The notes: generated from the letters alone by a model not told the origin. A stretch of DNA of 64,000 bases from an uncultured Eubacteriales bacterium (GCA_902778055.1 CACYWL010000005.1:1-64000), one strand, 5' to 3'; numbered from the stretch's first letter, positions 51,976 through 62,106 are shown. Translations and numbers: made by a program.

Positions 51976-53550
51976 TCAGGGCATGGTCATCCGCCAGGGA
52001 TCCTCGCGGGTGCCCTTTCCGCCGGTAAGCTTCAGCCGGCTCAGGTCCAGCCTCATGGCCGGACGTACGCCGATCTGTACGGAATCCATGGCCCGCCAGC
52101 TGAGATGCCCGTTTCCGCCCACGATGCCGGTCATGTAATAGTTCTTCCGCCGCTTGACCGCCCAGTAGGGCGAGGTGCCGTTGTATTCCGACATGACGGT
52201 GAGCTGCAGCTTTTTCTTCCACTGGGGATAGATGATCTTGTTTCTCGCGTAGGGGGTGGCCCAGGTTTTCCGCCGTCCGGCCTCCGGAACGGCGATTTCC
52301 CCGGGCTGCTCGATCGCGTCGCCGGAGAAGGTGGGCGGGAAGCCGTACCATTCCTTCATCATATCCCCGTAGGTCATGATGTAGAACAGATCCCTTCCGT
52401 AGGGGAACTTCTCCGGATCCTCTTCCCCGCCGCCGGCGGCGATCATCGCCTCCGTGTATTCATCCGGCCACTCGGGCACATCCGATTCGTTCGCCTCGTT
52501 CTTGTAGGTTTCCTTGACCTTGTGCGGAATGATGGCCGAGCTGAAATCCGTATCCGAGAAGATCGTCTCCGCCATTTCCCCGTTCAGCCAGAAATAGATG
52601 CCCTGCTCCTCGTAGGGATCATTGAAATGGCTCTTGTATTTCTTCTTCTGCGTCCGGTCATAATAGATATCCGTCTCGTACATCTGATGGGTGTCGATGA
52701 TGTATTCCGTGAACAGGGTCAGCCTGTTCCCTTCCCGGTACAGGATGCGCCACAGCAGCGGCGCCTTTCCCCCGTTCTCGTCATAATAGTAGGTGCCCAG
52801 CTGCAGGAACTGGTATTGATCCGGATCCCGGTATCCCAGGATTTCCGGATACACCGGATCGGAGGAATCCGCTGCCCCGCTCCGGCTGCTTACGGCAGGC
52901 TGCGCTTCTGCCTCGGCGTCAGGGTCTTCGTCCCCGGCAGGTTCCGCGTCAGGGTTCCCGTCCTCCGCGGGCTCCGTTTCCGCCTCCGCATCAGGATTTC
53001 CATCCTCTGCCGGCTCCGCTTCTGCCTCGGCGTCAGGGTCTTCGTCCCCGGCAGGTTCCGCTTCCGCCTCCGCGTCCGGGTCCCCGTCCTCCGCGGGCTC
53101 TTCTTCCGCCTCCGCGTCCGGATCCTTCTCCCCCGCGGATTCCGCTTCTGCTGCTTCCGCGGCTTCTCCGGCCTCCAGCCCTTCAATCAGCAGCTGTACC
53201 CTGTCCGTGTCGACGCCGCCGTTTTTCGGGCCGATATGACAGTACACCTGCCAGCCGTGCATTTCCTCCGGCACGTTCTGGAGCGTGATGGTCAGGGTGT
53301 TGGGGTTTTTGACCTTCAGGCCCTTGAACCGTTCGGACAGCTTTCTCCCGGTCACGTCCTCCCCGGAGCTCTCCTCCACAAAATGCCAGGTGATGCCGCC
53401 GTTTCCCGCTCCTTTTGCCTTGGCCGAAAAGGAAACCTTCCCGCCGGCCTTCACCGTCTGCGTGACGGGCTGCTGCGTCACCGTCACCGCCGCGAGGGCG
53501 ACCGAAGCCCAGCAAAGCAGCACGCCCAGCATGATCAGCAGTTTCTTCAT
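51976..53550 (-). CDS. Secreted protein: Ig-like domain, acidic repeats and DUF6273-like C-terminus
   Basis: Exported protein of 524 residues. MKKLLIMLGVLLCWASVALA is a signal peptide; the start at 53550 is chosen over an upstream GTG because of it. Residues about 20-125 are the same domain as in the 49274 protein (TVTQQPVTQTVKAGGKVSFS, TWHF, NVPEEMHGWQVYCHIGPKNG). Next is an acidic DPDAEAEAEPAGDE-type repeat (about 135-225). The C-terminal domain (YQFLQLGTYYYDENGGKAPL, PLLWRILYREGNRLTLFTEY, SVQIGVRPAMRLDLS) resembles DUF6273, seen in many clostridial secreted proteins. No anchor was found. It is first in an operon with the PIG-L gene. Function unknown. Confidence 0.85.
   Translation of the reverse strand: MKKLLIMLGVLLCWASVALAAVTVTQQPVTQTVKAGGKVSFSAKAKGAGNGGITWHFVEESSGEDVTGRKLSERFKGLKVKNPNTLTITLQNVPEEMHGWQVYCHIGPKNGGVDTDRVQLLIEGLEAGEAAEAAEAESAGEKDPDAEAEEEPAEDGDPDAEAEAEPAGDEDPDAEAEAEPAEDGNPDAEAETEPAEDGNPDAEPAGDEDPDAEAEAQPAVSSRSGAADSSDPVYPEILGYRDPDQYQFLQLGTYYYDENGGKAPLLWRILYREGNRLTLFTEYIIDTHQMYETDIYYDRTQKKKYKSHFNDPYEEQGIYFWLNGEMAETIFSDTDFSSAIIPHKVKETYKNEANESDVPEWPDEYTEAMIAAGGGEEDPEKFPYGRDLFYIMTYGDMMKEWYGFPPTFSGDAIEQPGEIAVPEAGRRKTWATPYARNKIIYPQWKKKLQLTVMSEYNGTSPYWAVKRRKNYYMTGIVGGNGHLSWRAMDSVQIGVRPAMRLDLSRLKLTGGKGTREDPWRMTMP
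52904..53061 (-). repeat. Tandem acidic repeat with exact 44-base duplication
   Basis: The 44 bases at 52904-52947 recur exactly at 53018-53061 (both contain GGCGTCAGGGTCTTCGTCCC). Diverged copies fill the space and continue to about 53120. The unit encodes DPDAEAEAEPAxDE/G, and copy-number change would stay in frame. Confidence 0.85.
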
Positions 53551-53575
53551 CTTTCGCCGCACACTCCTTTTTAGG

Positions 53576-53607
53576 AGGAGACAGAGGGACGGTTCTTCTG
53601 TCTTCTC
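53576..53607. repeat. REP-like GGGACGGTTCTT hairpin element
   Basis: GAGACAGA and TCTGTCTTCTC arms flank GGGACGGTTCT. A related motif set occurs at 62107-62196. Similar GGGACGGTTCTTTTGTCT-type short repeats are known dispersed in many clostridial genomes; this assignment is from memory of the motif. Confidence 0.5.
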
Positions 53608-53656
53608 CCGTCCTCCCCTCGCCGCCCCGCGGACAGCCGTCTCCGTCTCCTTTTGA

Positions 53657-54940
<1,284 letters not shown>

Positions 54941-55780
54941 CTACAGCAGGTTCTCCGGCTCCTCCGGCGTGTCCTCCGGCTCTTCCGCCGGCTCCGTCTC
55001 CTTCTCCTCCTCCGGCACGTACAGCCGGCCGTTGAAGGCCTTGAAGGTGCGGATCACCTGATCGGACAGGGTGATCTCCCGGGGCTTCTCCGGCTCCTCC
55101 GTGTCCTCCGGCACATTCAGCAGATCCCAGTACAGGCCCCAGGCGTTTCCCGAGGGCATGGAGAAGAACCGCATCACCCGCTGGGTGGTCGGGTGCCGGA
55201 AAGTCAGCTTGTATCCCCACAGGGCGATTTGCTGCCCGCGGATGCCCCCGCCATATTTGTTGTCCCCCCACAACGGAGCCCCGGCGTGGCTCATCTGAGC
55301 CCGGATCTGGTGCTTTCGCCCGGTCTCCAGCCGGATGGCGCAGAGGCTGGTGCTTTCCCGCCGGGCCAGGCAGCGCCCGTGCAGCACGGCGAGCTGGCAG
55401 CCCTTCTGGTCCGCCTCGCAGACCACGACCTTGTTCTGGATTGGATCCTTCCAGAGGTAGTCCGTCAGCGTGAACTCATCCGGCAGGTCCCCGGCGGTGA
55501 TGCAAAGGTATTCCCGCCCCATCTCATGCTTCCGCATCTGCTCGGACAGGCGGGCCGCCGCCTTGCTGGTCCGCGCGAAAACCATCAGCCCGCCCACCGG
55601 CCGGTCCAGCCGGTGAACCAGTCCCAGATAGACGTTTCCGGGCTTGTGGTACTCCTCGCGGATGTATTCCTTCAGGATCGTCAGCAGATCCGCGTCCCCC
55701 GTCTGATCCCCCTGGGACAGCATATTCGGAGGCTTCACCGCCACGATCACCTGGTTGTCTTCATACAGTACATCGGGCAT
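54941..55780 (-). CDS. RluA-family pseudouridine synthase
   Basis: RNA pseudouridine synthase of 279 residues. Catalytic Asp59 lies in LVHRLDRPVGGLMVFARTS; further motifs are KPPNMLSQ, REYLCITAG, LETGRKHQIRAQMSHAGAPL and GDNKYGGG. No S4 domain precedes it, so it is the short RluA/RluC-like form. The C-terminus carries an unusual acidic extension (EEEKETEPAEEPEDTPEEPE) beyond the normal end. Six bases separate it from the upstream methyltransferase stop, indicating an operon of RNA modification genes. Target site unknown. Confidence 0.92.
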   Translation of the reverse strand: MPDVLYEDNQVIVAVKPPNMLSQGDQTGDADLLTILKEYIREEYHKPGNVYLGLVHRLDRPVGGLMVFARTSKAAARLSEQMRKHEMGREYLCITAGDLPDEFTLTDYLWKDPIQNKVVVCEADQKGCQLAVLHGRCLARRESTSLCAIRLETGRKHQIRAQMSHAGAPLWGDNKYGGGIRGQQIALWGYKLTFRHPTTQRVMRFFSMPSGNAWGLYWDLLNVPEDTEEPEKPREITLSDQVIRTFKAFNGRLYVPEEEKETEPAEEPEDTPEEPENLL

Positions 55781-55786
55781 GGGCCG

Positions 55787-56656
55787 CTATCCTTCCTCGT
55801 TTGTCCATCGTCCGCTGGCGCCGCAGGGCAGCACTCCGCCGCTGGTCACCGGCAGGCAGAGCTCCTCGCAGTCCGTCCGCCCGCCGAAGCGGCCGCAGAC
55901 GCATTTCCGCAGCATATTGTCCAGCACGCTGGCCTGGAAGCCGGTGGTATAGCTGTTAATCAGGAAGAACACCGGCCGCTCCGAAAGGGCCGCGGCGCTG
56001 GTCTCGATCAGGTTGTACAGCTCGTTTTCCAGCTTCCATACCTCGCCGGAGGGTCCCCTCCCGTAGCTGGGCGGATCCATCAGGATGCCGTCATAGCGGT
56101 TGCCCCGGCGGATTTCCCGCTGCACGAAGCGCATCGCGTCCTCCACGATCCACCGGCAGCTGGTCTCCGGCAGCCCGCACAGCTCCCGGTTCTCCTTCGC
56201 CCAGGCCACCATGCCCTTCGCCGCGTCGACGTGGGTCACGTGGGCGCCCGCCTTTGCGCAGGCCGCGGTGGCGCCGCCGGTGTATCCGAACAGGTTCAGG
56301 ATCCGCAGATCCCCTCTCCCGTCGGCCCGGATGCGGTCCGCCATCCACTGCCAGTTGGCCGCCTGCTCCGGAAAAAGCCCGGTGTGCTTGAAGCCCGTCG
56401 GGCGCACATAGAAGCGCAGCTCCCCCAGGCTCACCGTCCACCGGTCCGGCAGGCTGCGCCGGAACTCCCACTGACCGCCACCCCTTTCGCTGCGGTGGTA
56501 GACGGCGTCCGCCCTTCTCCACGCGGCGGGATCGGCCTTCGGCCAGATCGTCTGGGGATCCGGCCGCTGCAGGATCACCTCTCCCCAGCGCTCCAGCTTC
56601 TCCCCGTCCCCGGTGTCCAGCACCTCATAATCCTTCCAGGCATCACATAAAAACAT
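55787..56656 (-). CDS. RlmI-like class I SAM-dependent RNA methyltransferase
   Basis: Probable 23S rRNA cytosine methyltransferase-type enzyme, 289 residues. The SAM-binding motif is ILNLFGYTGGATAACAKAGA with an acidic residue in HVDAAKGMVAWAKEN, and motif IV reads DGILMDPPSYGRGPSGEVW. RlmI usually has an N-terminal PUA domain, absent here, so this is the compact relative. GAGGGAGA is about 6 bases upstream. It lies directly before the RluA-type gene, supporting a joint role in RNA modification. Substrate inferred from family only. Confidence 0.87.
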   Translation of the reverse strand: MFLCDAWKDYEVLDTGDGEKLERWGEVILQRPDPQTIWPKADPAAWRRADAVYHRSERGGGQWEFRRSLPDRWTVSLGELRFYVRPTGFKHTGLFPEQAANWQWMADRIRADGRGDLRILNLFGYTGGATAACAKAGAHVTHVDAAKGMVAWAKENRELCGLPETSCRWIVEDAMRFVQREIRRGNRYDGILMDPPSYGRGPSGEVWKLENELYNLIETSAAALSERPVFFLINSYTTGFQASVLDNMLRKCVCGRFGGRTDCEELCLPVTSGGVLPCGASGRWTNEEG

Positions 56657-56686
56657 GAATTCTCCCTCAGGTTCCGGCTCCGCCGG

Positions 56687-58057
56687 TCATTCCGCGTAAA
56701 GCGGCAGCATATCCCGGTGCATCCGGATCAGCTGCTCCGTCACATCCATGCAGTACAGCCGGTCCAACCCGCCCAGGGCCGGATCCGTCTCCACATATTC
56801 CCGCAGCGCCTCCCGGTCCCCCATGGCCGCCCGGGCCGCGAGCCGGTTGACGCCGTCGATTTCCGCCATAACCTCCGCCAGTGCCGGGGGGACCCGCACG
56901 CCCCGGGCCTCGGGCTGTCCCTTCCCGAGGCGCAGCGTCGTCTCGACCACCGCCTCAGGGGACAGCTGGGGCATCTCCCGGCCGTTCCGGTGAACCACGG
57001 CGGGCAGCTCCGTGTCCTCGCCCCGCAGCACGGCCAGCGCCAGGCGCAGGGGGCGCACCGGCGGCGCCTTGGACAGCAGCAGCAGCTGGGCCATCGCGCC
57101 CTCCGTCGCGTCCGCGCCCTGCTCCCGCACGGTGTTCATGTACAGGATCCTCTCCTTGCGCCGCTCCACGGTTTCGCCGAATTCCGGCTTGTCCTCCGGA
57201 ATATAGTCCGGCTCGGCGGGCAGGAACTCCGCGTGATCCGTCACATCCCCGACCGCCAGGGCGTCCCACCATTCCAGCCATCTCTTCGTCAGCCGGCCCA
57301 GCTCACCCTCCCGGGCCGCCTTTTTCAGCCTCGGCAGCCAGTCCTTCCCGCTCTCCGCGTCCTCCAGCCGGATCAGGAAGCTGAAGCCCGGCAGCCCGGC
57401 GATTTCCCATTTCGTATCCTCGGTCCGGGTGTTCAGCCGCTTCGTCAGTGTATCCAGGCCGTTGGCGCCCTTCAGCGGCGTCCGTCCGAGGCCGAAGCAC
57501 CGGAACCCGCGCCGCAGGAAGATCTCCGTCGTCCGGGCCACGGGCTGGCCGAGATTGATGACCAGCGCGCCGGGGCAGGCCTCCTCCATCGCGTCGCAGA
57601 GCTCCGTCACCGCCTGTCCCGCCCGCAGGGTGTGCAGGAGGCCTTCAAGGCCGCCGTTGACCCGGGCCTGATCCGTCAGCCCGAGGTTCTCCGCATGGAC
57701 GAGGGGCTCCAGGGGGCTGTCCCCCCGCGGGGCTTCCTTCGCCCCATCCTCCTCCGGTTCCCCCTCCAGCGCGCTCCGGTCCATGAAAAACCGGCTCGCC
57801 GCCTGGGGATCCCCCGCGTACAGCACGCAGTCGGCCCCGGCCAGGGCCTCCGCCCGGTCCGCGAAGGCGCGGAGGGTTCCGCCCAGGCCCGCCTTTTTCA
57901 GGATGGCCGCCGCGTATCCCTCCGTCAGCTCCGCCATGGCCGGATTCTTTTCCTCCACGGCGATCTCCGCGTCCCGCTCCTTCCCGGCGAAAAGAAGGTC
58001 TGTTAAAAGGGTGGGCAGGAGCATCGGTATGTCCTGCCCAATCATGGTGATTTTCAT
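56687..58057 (-). CDS. GH4-like protein with degenerate active site
   Basis: A 456-residue protein whose layout follows family-4 glycosidases, which use NAD+ and Mn2+ for redox-assisted cleavage. Recognisable parts are a Rossmann-like start (KITMIGQDIPMLLPTLLTDL), ALVINLGQPVARTTEIFLRR (cf. 'iNftNPmgivTea'), and a typical C-terminus RVPPALAEVMAEIDGVNRLAARAAMGDREALREYVETDP, written here only as a landmark near 390-430 (LAEVMAEIDG, GDREALREYV). The Gly-rich NAD loop (GGGS), the metal Cys-His pair (GLCH) and the NHF/W motif are replaced by GQDI, GLGRTP and GLPGF. It is probably non-enzymatic or has another activity. Neighbours are RNA modification genes and ileS. Confidence 0.65.
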   Translation of the reverse strand: MKITMIGQDIPMLLPTLLTDLLFAGKERDAEIAVEEKNPAMAELTEGYAAAILKKAGLGGTLRAFADRAEALAGADCVLYAGDPQAASRFFMDRSALEGEPEEDGAKEAPRGDSPLEPLVHAENLGLTDQARVNGGLEGLLHTLRAGQAVTELCDAMEEACPGALVINLGQPVARTTEIFLRRGFRCFGLGRTPLKGANGLDTLTKRLNTRTEDTKWEIAGLPGFSFLIRLEDAESGKDWLPRLKKAAREGELGRLTKRWLEWWDALAVGDVTDHAEFLPAEPDYIPEDKPEFGETVERRKERILYMNTVREQGADATEGAMAQLLLLSKAPPVRPLRLALAVLRGEDTELPAVVHRNGREMPQLSPEAVVETTLRLGKGQPEARGVRVPPALAEVMAEIDGVNRLAARAAMGDREALREYVETDPALGGLDRLYCMDVTEQLIRMHRDMLPLYAE

Positions 58058-58110
58058 TCAGCTTCGTCTTTTCCGCGGGGGCGGGGTCATTCCCCGCCTC
58101 CGCCTTCGTC

Positions 58111-61100
58111 TCAGGCCTTCCGGATCGCCAGCAGCGCCTTCCGGCCGTTGATATCCCATTCCTTCGCGTACCAGGCGCCGTCCGCTTCCTTCCGGGCCAT
58201 CTCCAGCGCCAGCGTTCCCTTCCGGACCATCTCCGCGCAGGCGTCCAGCGCCTCCGCCAGGGTATCATCCGCCGTATAGGCGATCTCGATCCGGTCCGTC
58301 ACCTCAAAGCCGGCTTCCTTCCGCATGGTCTGGATCTTGGAGATCACCTCCCGGGCGTATCCCTCCCGGATCAGCTCCTCCGTCAGGTTCGTATCCAGCA
58401 CCACGGTCACTCCCCGGTCCTCCAGGGCGGTGAACCCGGGCTTCTGCATCGGGCTCGTCAGCACGTCGTCCTTCCCCAGGGTCACCCGGGTGCCGTCGAT
58501 CTCAAAGGAAACCTCTTCGCCCCGGGCAAAGGCGTCCACCACGTCGTTGCCGTCCATCCCGGCCAGATGCTGGCCGATTTTGCCCAGCAGCTTTCCGTAT
58601 TTCGGGCCCAGGGTCCGCATCTGCGGCTTCAGCTGATAGGTGGTGAAGGCGCGGGCGTCCTCCGTGAAGACGACCTCCTTCACGTTCAGCTCATCCTCGC
58701 ACAGCGCCTGATAGGCCTCGTCGAAGGCCGCGCCCTTGACATACATTCTGCTCAGCGGCTGCCGCACCTTCAGGTTGGCGGCGTTCCGGCAGGCCCGTCC
58801 CAGCTGGATGGCCTCCAGCAGCGCGGACATCTGCTCCTCCATGTCCGGATCGATCCGGCTGCGGTCCGCCTCGGGATAGTCGCAGAGATGGACGCTTTCC
58901 GGCGCGCCGGGAATGTTGTTGACCACCAGGTTCTGATAGATCTCCTCGCTCAGGAAGGGGATGAAGGGCGCGCAGAGCTTTGCCAGCGTGACCAGCACAT
59001 GGTACAGCGTCGCGAAGGCGGCTTCCTTCTCTCCCGCCATGCCCTTGCCCCAGAAGCGCTCCCGGCCGCGGCGGACGTACCAGTTGCTCAGGTCGTCCAC
59101 AAAGGCGGCGATGGCGTTCGCGGGCTCGGTCACCCGGTAGTTCTGCAGATCCTCGTCCACCCGGGCGATCAGGCTGTTCAGCCGGCTCAGGATCCATTTG
59201 TCCATCAGGGTCAGCTCCGTCCGGTCCAGCGGATGGGCCAGCGGGTCGAACCCGTCGATCTGTGCGTACAGGGTGAAGAAGCCGTAGGTATTCTGCAGCG
59301 TCGCCAGGAATTTCCGGATGCCCTCCTGCACGGCCTCCTCGCTGAACCGCTTGGGCAGCCACGGGGCGGAGGTGGTGTAGAAATACCATCTCAGCGCGTC
59401 CGCGCCGAACTTGTCCAGCATCGTGAAGGGATCCACGACGTTGCCCAGATGCTTGGACATCTTCCGGCCCTCCGCGTCCTGGACATGGCCCATGACGATG
59501 CAGTTCCTGAACGGCGCCCGGTCAAACAGCACCGTGGAGATGGCCTCCAGGGTGTAGAACCAGCCCCGGGTCTGGTCGATGGCTTCGCTGATGAAATCCG
59601 CGGGGAAATTCTTCTCGAATTCCTCCTTGTGCTCGAAGGGATAGTGCCACTGGGCAAAGGGCATGCTGCCGGAGTCATACCAGCAGTCGATGACCTCCTT
59701 CACCCGGTGCATCTCTCCGCCGCACTCCGGGCACCGCAGCGTCACCGCGTCGATGAAGGGGCGGTGCAGCTCGATATCCTCCCCGGGATCCTTCACCGCC
59801 ATCTCCCGCAGCTCCGCCCGGCTGCCGATCACGTGCATATGGCCGCATTCGCATCTCCAGACGGGCAGGGGGGTTCCCCAGTACCGCTCGCGGCTCAGGC
59901 CCCAGTCGATGACGTTCTCCAGGAAGTTGCCCATCCGGCCTTCCTTGATGTTGTCCGGCATCCAGTTGACGCTCCGGTTGTTCCGAACCAGATGATCCCT
60001 CACCGCGGTCATCCGGATGAACCAGGTGGGGCGGGCATAGTACAGCAGCGGCGTGTCGCAGCGCCAGCAGAAGGGATAGTCATGGGCAAAGGGAACCGCC
60101 GCGAACAGCAGGCCCCGTTCCTTCAGGTCCGCCAGGATCAGCGGATCCGCATCCTTGACGAAGGTGTCCGCCCAGGCGGTATCCGCCTCGAATTTGCCCT
60201 GGGTGTCCACCAGGTTGATGAAGGGCAGGCCGTTCTCCCGGCAGACCCGGTTGTCGTCCTCACCGAAGGCCGGCGCGATGTGCACGATGCCGGAGCCGTC
60301 CTCCATGGTGACATAGCCATCGCACACGACGAACCAGGCCTTGCTGTCCGGCTCCCGGAACCGGTACAGCGGCTCGTACTCCATGCCCTTCAGGCTGCTG
60401 CCCGGGAACTCCTCCGTGATCGTGATCTCCCGGCCCTCGAAAACCTTCTCCGCCAGGGCTTTGGCCATGATGTAGGTCGCCCCGTCGTCCGCGGTCAGGC
60501 GGCAGTAGGTATCCGCCGGGTTCACGCACAGCGCCAGGTTGCTGGGCAGCGTCCAGGGCGTGGTGGTCCAGGCCAGCAGCCAGGTGTTCTCCTCCCCCTT
60601 CACCGCAAAGCGGACGAAGGCGGAGACCTCCTTCACGTTCTTGTAGCCCTGGGCTACCTCGTGGCTGGAAAGGGCGGTTCCGCAGCGGGGGCAGTAGGGC
60701 ACAATCTTGTGTCCCTCATACAGCAGTCCCTTCTCATGGATCTGCTTCAGGCTCCACCATTCGCTTTCGATATAGTTGTTCTCATAGGTGATGTAGGGAT
60801 GCTCCATGTCCGCCCAGTAGCCAACCTGGTCGCTCATCTTCTCCCACTCGTGCAGGTATTTCCAGACGCTCTTCTTGCATTCGCCGATGAAGGGCTCGAT
60901 GCCGTACTGCTCGATCTGGGGCTTTCCGTCCAGCCCGAGGCTCTTCTCGACCTCCAGCTCCACGGGCAGCCCGTGGGTATCCCACCCGGCGATGCGCAGG
61001 GCGCTCTTCCCCTTCATCGTCTGATACCGCGGGAAAAGATCCTTGATCACGCGGGTTTCGATATGCCCAATATGGGGCTTGCCGTTGGCCGTGGGCGGCC

Positions 61101-61236
61101 CGTCAAAGAAGGTAAACTGGGGGGCGCCGTCCCGCAGATGGAAGGATTTGCGGACGATGTCCTTCTCCTTCCACATCCGGGTGATTTCCTGCTCCCGGGC
61201 CACAAAGTTCATGTCCGTCGATACTTTGTTGTACAT
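58111..61236 (-). CDS. ileS: Isoleucyl-tRNA synthetase (eukaryote-like type 2)
   Basis: Charges tRNA-Ile; 1041 residues from the ATG at 61236, which has GAGGG 9 bases upstream (ATGs at 61263 and 61245 are worse placed). The HIGH motif is at 55-58 (TFFDGPPTANGKPHIGH). KMSKH replaces KMSKS at about 592. The CP1 editing domain lies between (WTTTPWTLPSNLALCVNP), and a Cys pair motif CPRCGTALSSHEVA is present. The length and the FFDGPP start fit the IleRS2 group, which includes naturally mupirocin-tolerant enzymes; that clade call is from pattern and needs a tree. No T-box leader is visible between it and deoC. Confidence 0.95.
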   Translation of the reverse strand: MYNKVSTDMNFVAREQEITRMWKEKDIVRKSFHLRDGAPQFTFFDGPPTANGKPHIGHIETRVIKDLFPRYQTMKGKSALRIAGWDTHGLPVELEVEKSLGLDGKPQIEQYGIEPFIGECKKSVWKYLHEWEKMSDQVGYWADMEHPYITYENNYIESEWWSLKQIHEKGLLYEGHKIVPYCPRCGTALSSHEVAQGYKNVKEVSAFVRFAVKGEENTWLLAWTTTPWTLPSNLALCVNPADTYCRLTADDGATYIMAKALAEKVFEGREITITEEFPGSSLKGMEYEPLYRFREPDSKAWFVVCDGYVTMEDGSGIVHIAPAFGEDDNRVCRENGLPFINLVDTQGKFEADTAWADTFVKDADPLILADLKERGLLFAAVPFAHDYPFCWRCDTPLLYYARPTWFIRMTAVRDHLVRNNRSVNWMPDNIKEGRMGNFLENVIDWGLSRERYWGTPLPVWRCECGHMHVIGSRAELREMAVKDPGEDIELHRPFIDAVTLRCPECGGEMHRVKEVIDCWYDSGSMPFAQWHYPFEHKEEFEKNFPADFISEAIDQTRGWFYTLEAISTVLFDRAPFRNCIVMGHVQDAEGRKMSKHLGNVVDPFTMLDKFGADALRWYFYTTSAPWLPKRFSEEAVQEGIRKFLATLQNTYGFFTLYAQIDGFDPLAHPLDRTELTLMDKWILSRLNSLIARVDEDLQNYRVTEPANAIAAFVDDLSNWYVRRGRERFWGKGMAGEKEAAFATLYHVLVTLAKLCAPFIPFLSEEIYQNLVVNNIPGAPESVHLCDYPEADRSRIDPDMEEQMSALLEAIQLGRACRNAANLKVRQPLSRMYVKGAAFDEAYQALCEDELNVKEVVFTEDARAFTTYQLKPQMRTLGPKYGKLLGKIGQHLAGMDGNDVVDAFARGEEVSFEIDGTRVTLGKDDVLTSPMQKPGFTALEDRGVTVVLDTNLTEELIREGYAREVISKIQTMRKEAGFEVTDRIEIAYTADDTLAEALDACAEMVRKGTLALEMARKEADGAWYAKEWDINGRKALLAIRKA

Positions 61237-61275
61237 GGGTCTCATCCCTCGATTCGTTTTCAATAATTCCGGGCC

Positions 61276-61968
61276 TTACAGCCTGCCCTCCGCGAAGCGC
61301 TTTTCCGCCTCGGCCATGATCTTCTCCGTCGCGCTGACGCCGCACCGGCTGGCGCCGGCATCCCGGGCCGCCAGGACCGTGTCCAGATCCCGGATGCCGC
61401 CAGAGCCCTTGACCCGCACCTTTGCGGAAACGCTGGCGCGCATCAGCTTCAGATCCTCGATGGTGCATCCCGCGGAGCCGTATCCCGTGCTGGTCTTGAC
61501 AAAGTCCGCCCCGGCCTGCTCGCTCAGATGGCACGCGGTGACCTTCTCCTCCTCCGTCAGGAAGCAGGTTTCGAGAATCACCTTCACGATGGCTCCGGCC
61601 GCGTGGGCTGCCTCGCAGATCATGCGGATCTCCCGGCCGACGTATTCATAGTCGCCGCCCTTCAGCTTTCCGATGTTCAGCACCATGTCCAGCTCCTCGC
61701 AGCCCTCCGCCAGCGCCAGCTGGGCTTCCGCCAGCTTGATCGCGGTCTCGTGGGCGCCGTGGGGAAAGCCGATCACCGTGCAGACCTTCACCTCGCTCCC
61801 GGCGAGCATCTCCGCCAGAATCGGCACGTCGCAGGGCCGGGCGCACACGCTCGCGGTCCCGTATTTCAGGGCAATTTCGCATCCTTTGCGGATGTCCTCC
61901 TCGGTCAGCCAGGGCTGCAGCGTGGAATGATCCAGCATCCGTGCAATATCCTTCGGAGTCAGGGCCAT
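61276..61968 (-). CDS. deoC: Deoxyribose-phosphate aldolase
   Basis: Splits 2-deoxyribose-5-phosphate into glyceraldehyde-3-phosphate and acetaldehyde; 230 residues. MALTPKDIARMLDHSTLQPW at 61968 is chosen because AAGGAGA lies 7-8 bases upstream. The Schiff-base Lys158 is in DFVKTSTGYGS, Asp94 in EELDMVLNIG and Lys187 in RVKGSGGIRD; all catalytic residues are present. It is just upstream of ileS (39 bases) on the same strand. No other deoxynucleoside catabolism genes are nearby. Expression may start in the gap 61969-62063. Confidence 0.96.
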   Translation of the reverse strand: MALTPKDIARMLDHSTLQPWLTEEDIRKGCEIALKYGTASVCARPCDVPILAEMLAGSEVKVCTVIGFPHGAHETAIKLAEAQLALAEGCEELDMVLNIGKLKGGDYEYVGREIRMICEAAHAAGAIVKVILETCFLTEEEKVTACHLSEQAGADFVKTSTGYGSAGCTIEDLKLMRASVSAKVRVKGSGGIRDLDTVLAARDAGASRCGVSATEKIMAEAEKRFAEGRL

Positions 61969-62063
61969 GGTCGTCTCTCCTTCCTGCCGATCCGGCGCGT
62001 CCATACGGAAACAATACATCTTGTGATTATACCCTTTTTTTGCGCGGTTTGAAACCCCTTTTC

Positions 62064-62103
62064 AAAAAAAACCGCATCCTGCAGCCTTTGCTGCGGATGC
62101 GGT
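62064..62103 (-). terminator. Terminator upstream of deoC, ending the sugar ABC operon
   Basis: On the minus strand ACCGCATCC and GGATGCGGT arms (62095-62103, 62071-62079), with an inner GCAG/CTGC stem, are followed by a run of seven or eight T (62064-62071). It insulates deoC-ileS from the upstream permease genes. Confidence 0.88.
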
Positions 62104-62106
62104 CTG

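Noticed and set aside
61237..61275. T-box leader for ileS
   Set aside because: Only 39 bases separate deoC and ileS, too short for a T-box, and no T-box motif was seen upstream of deoC.
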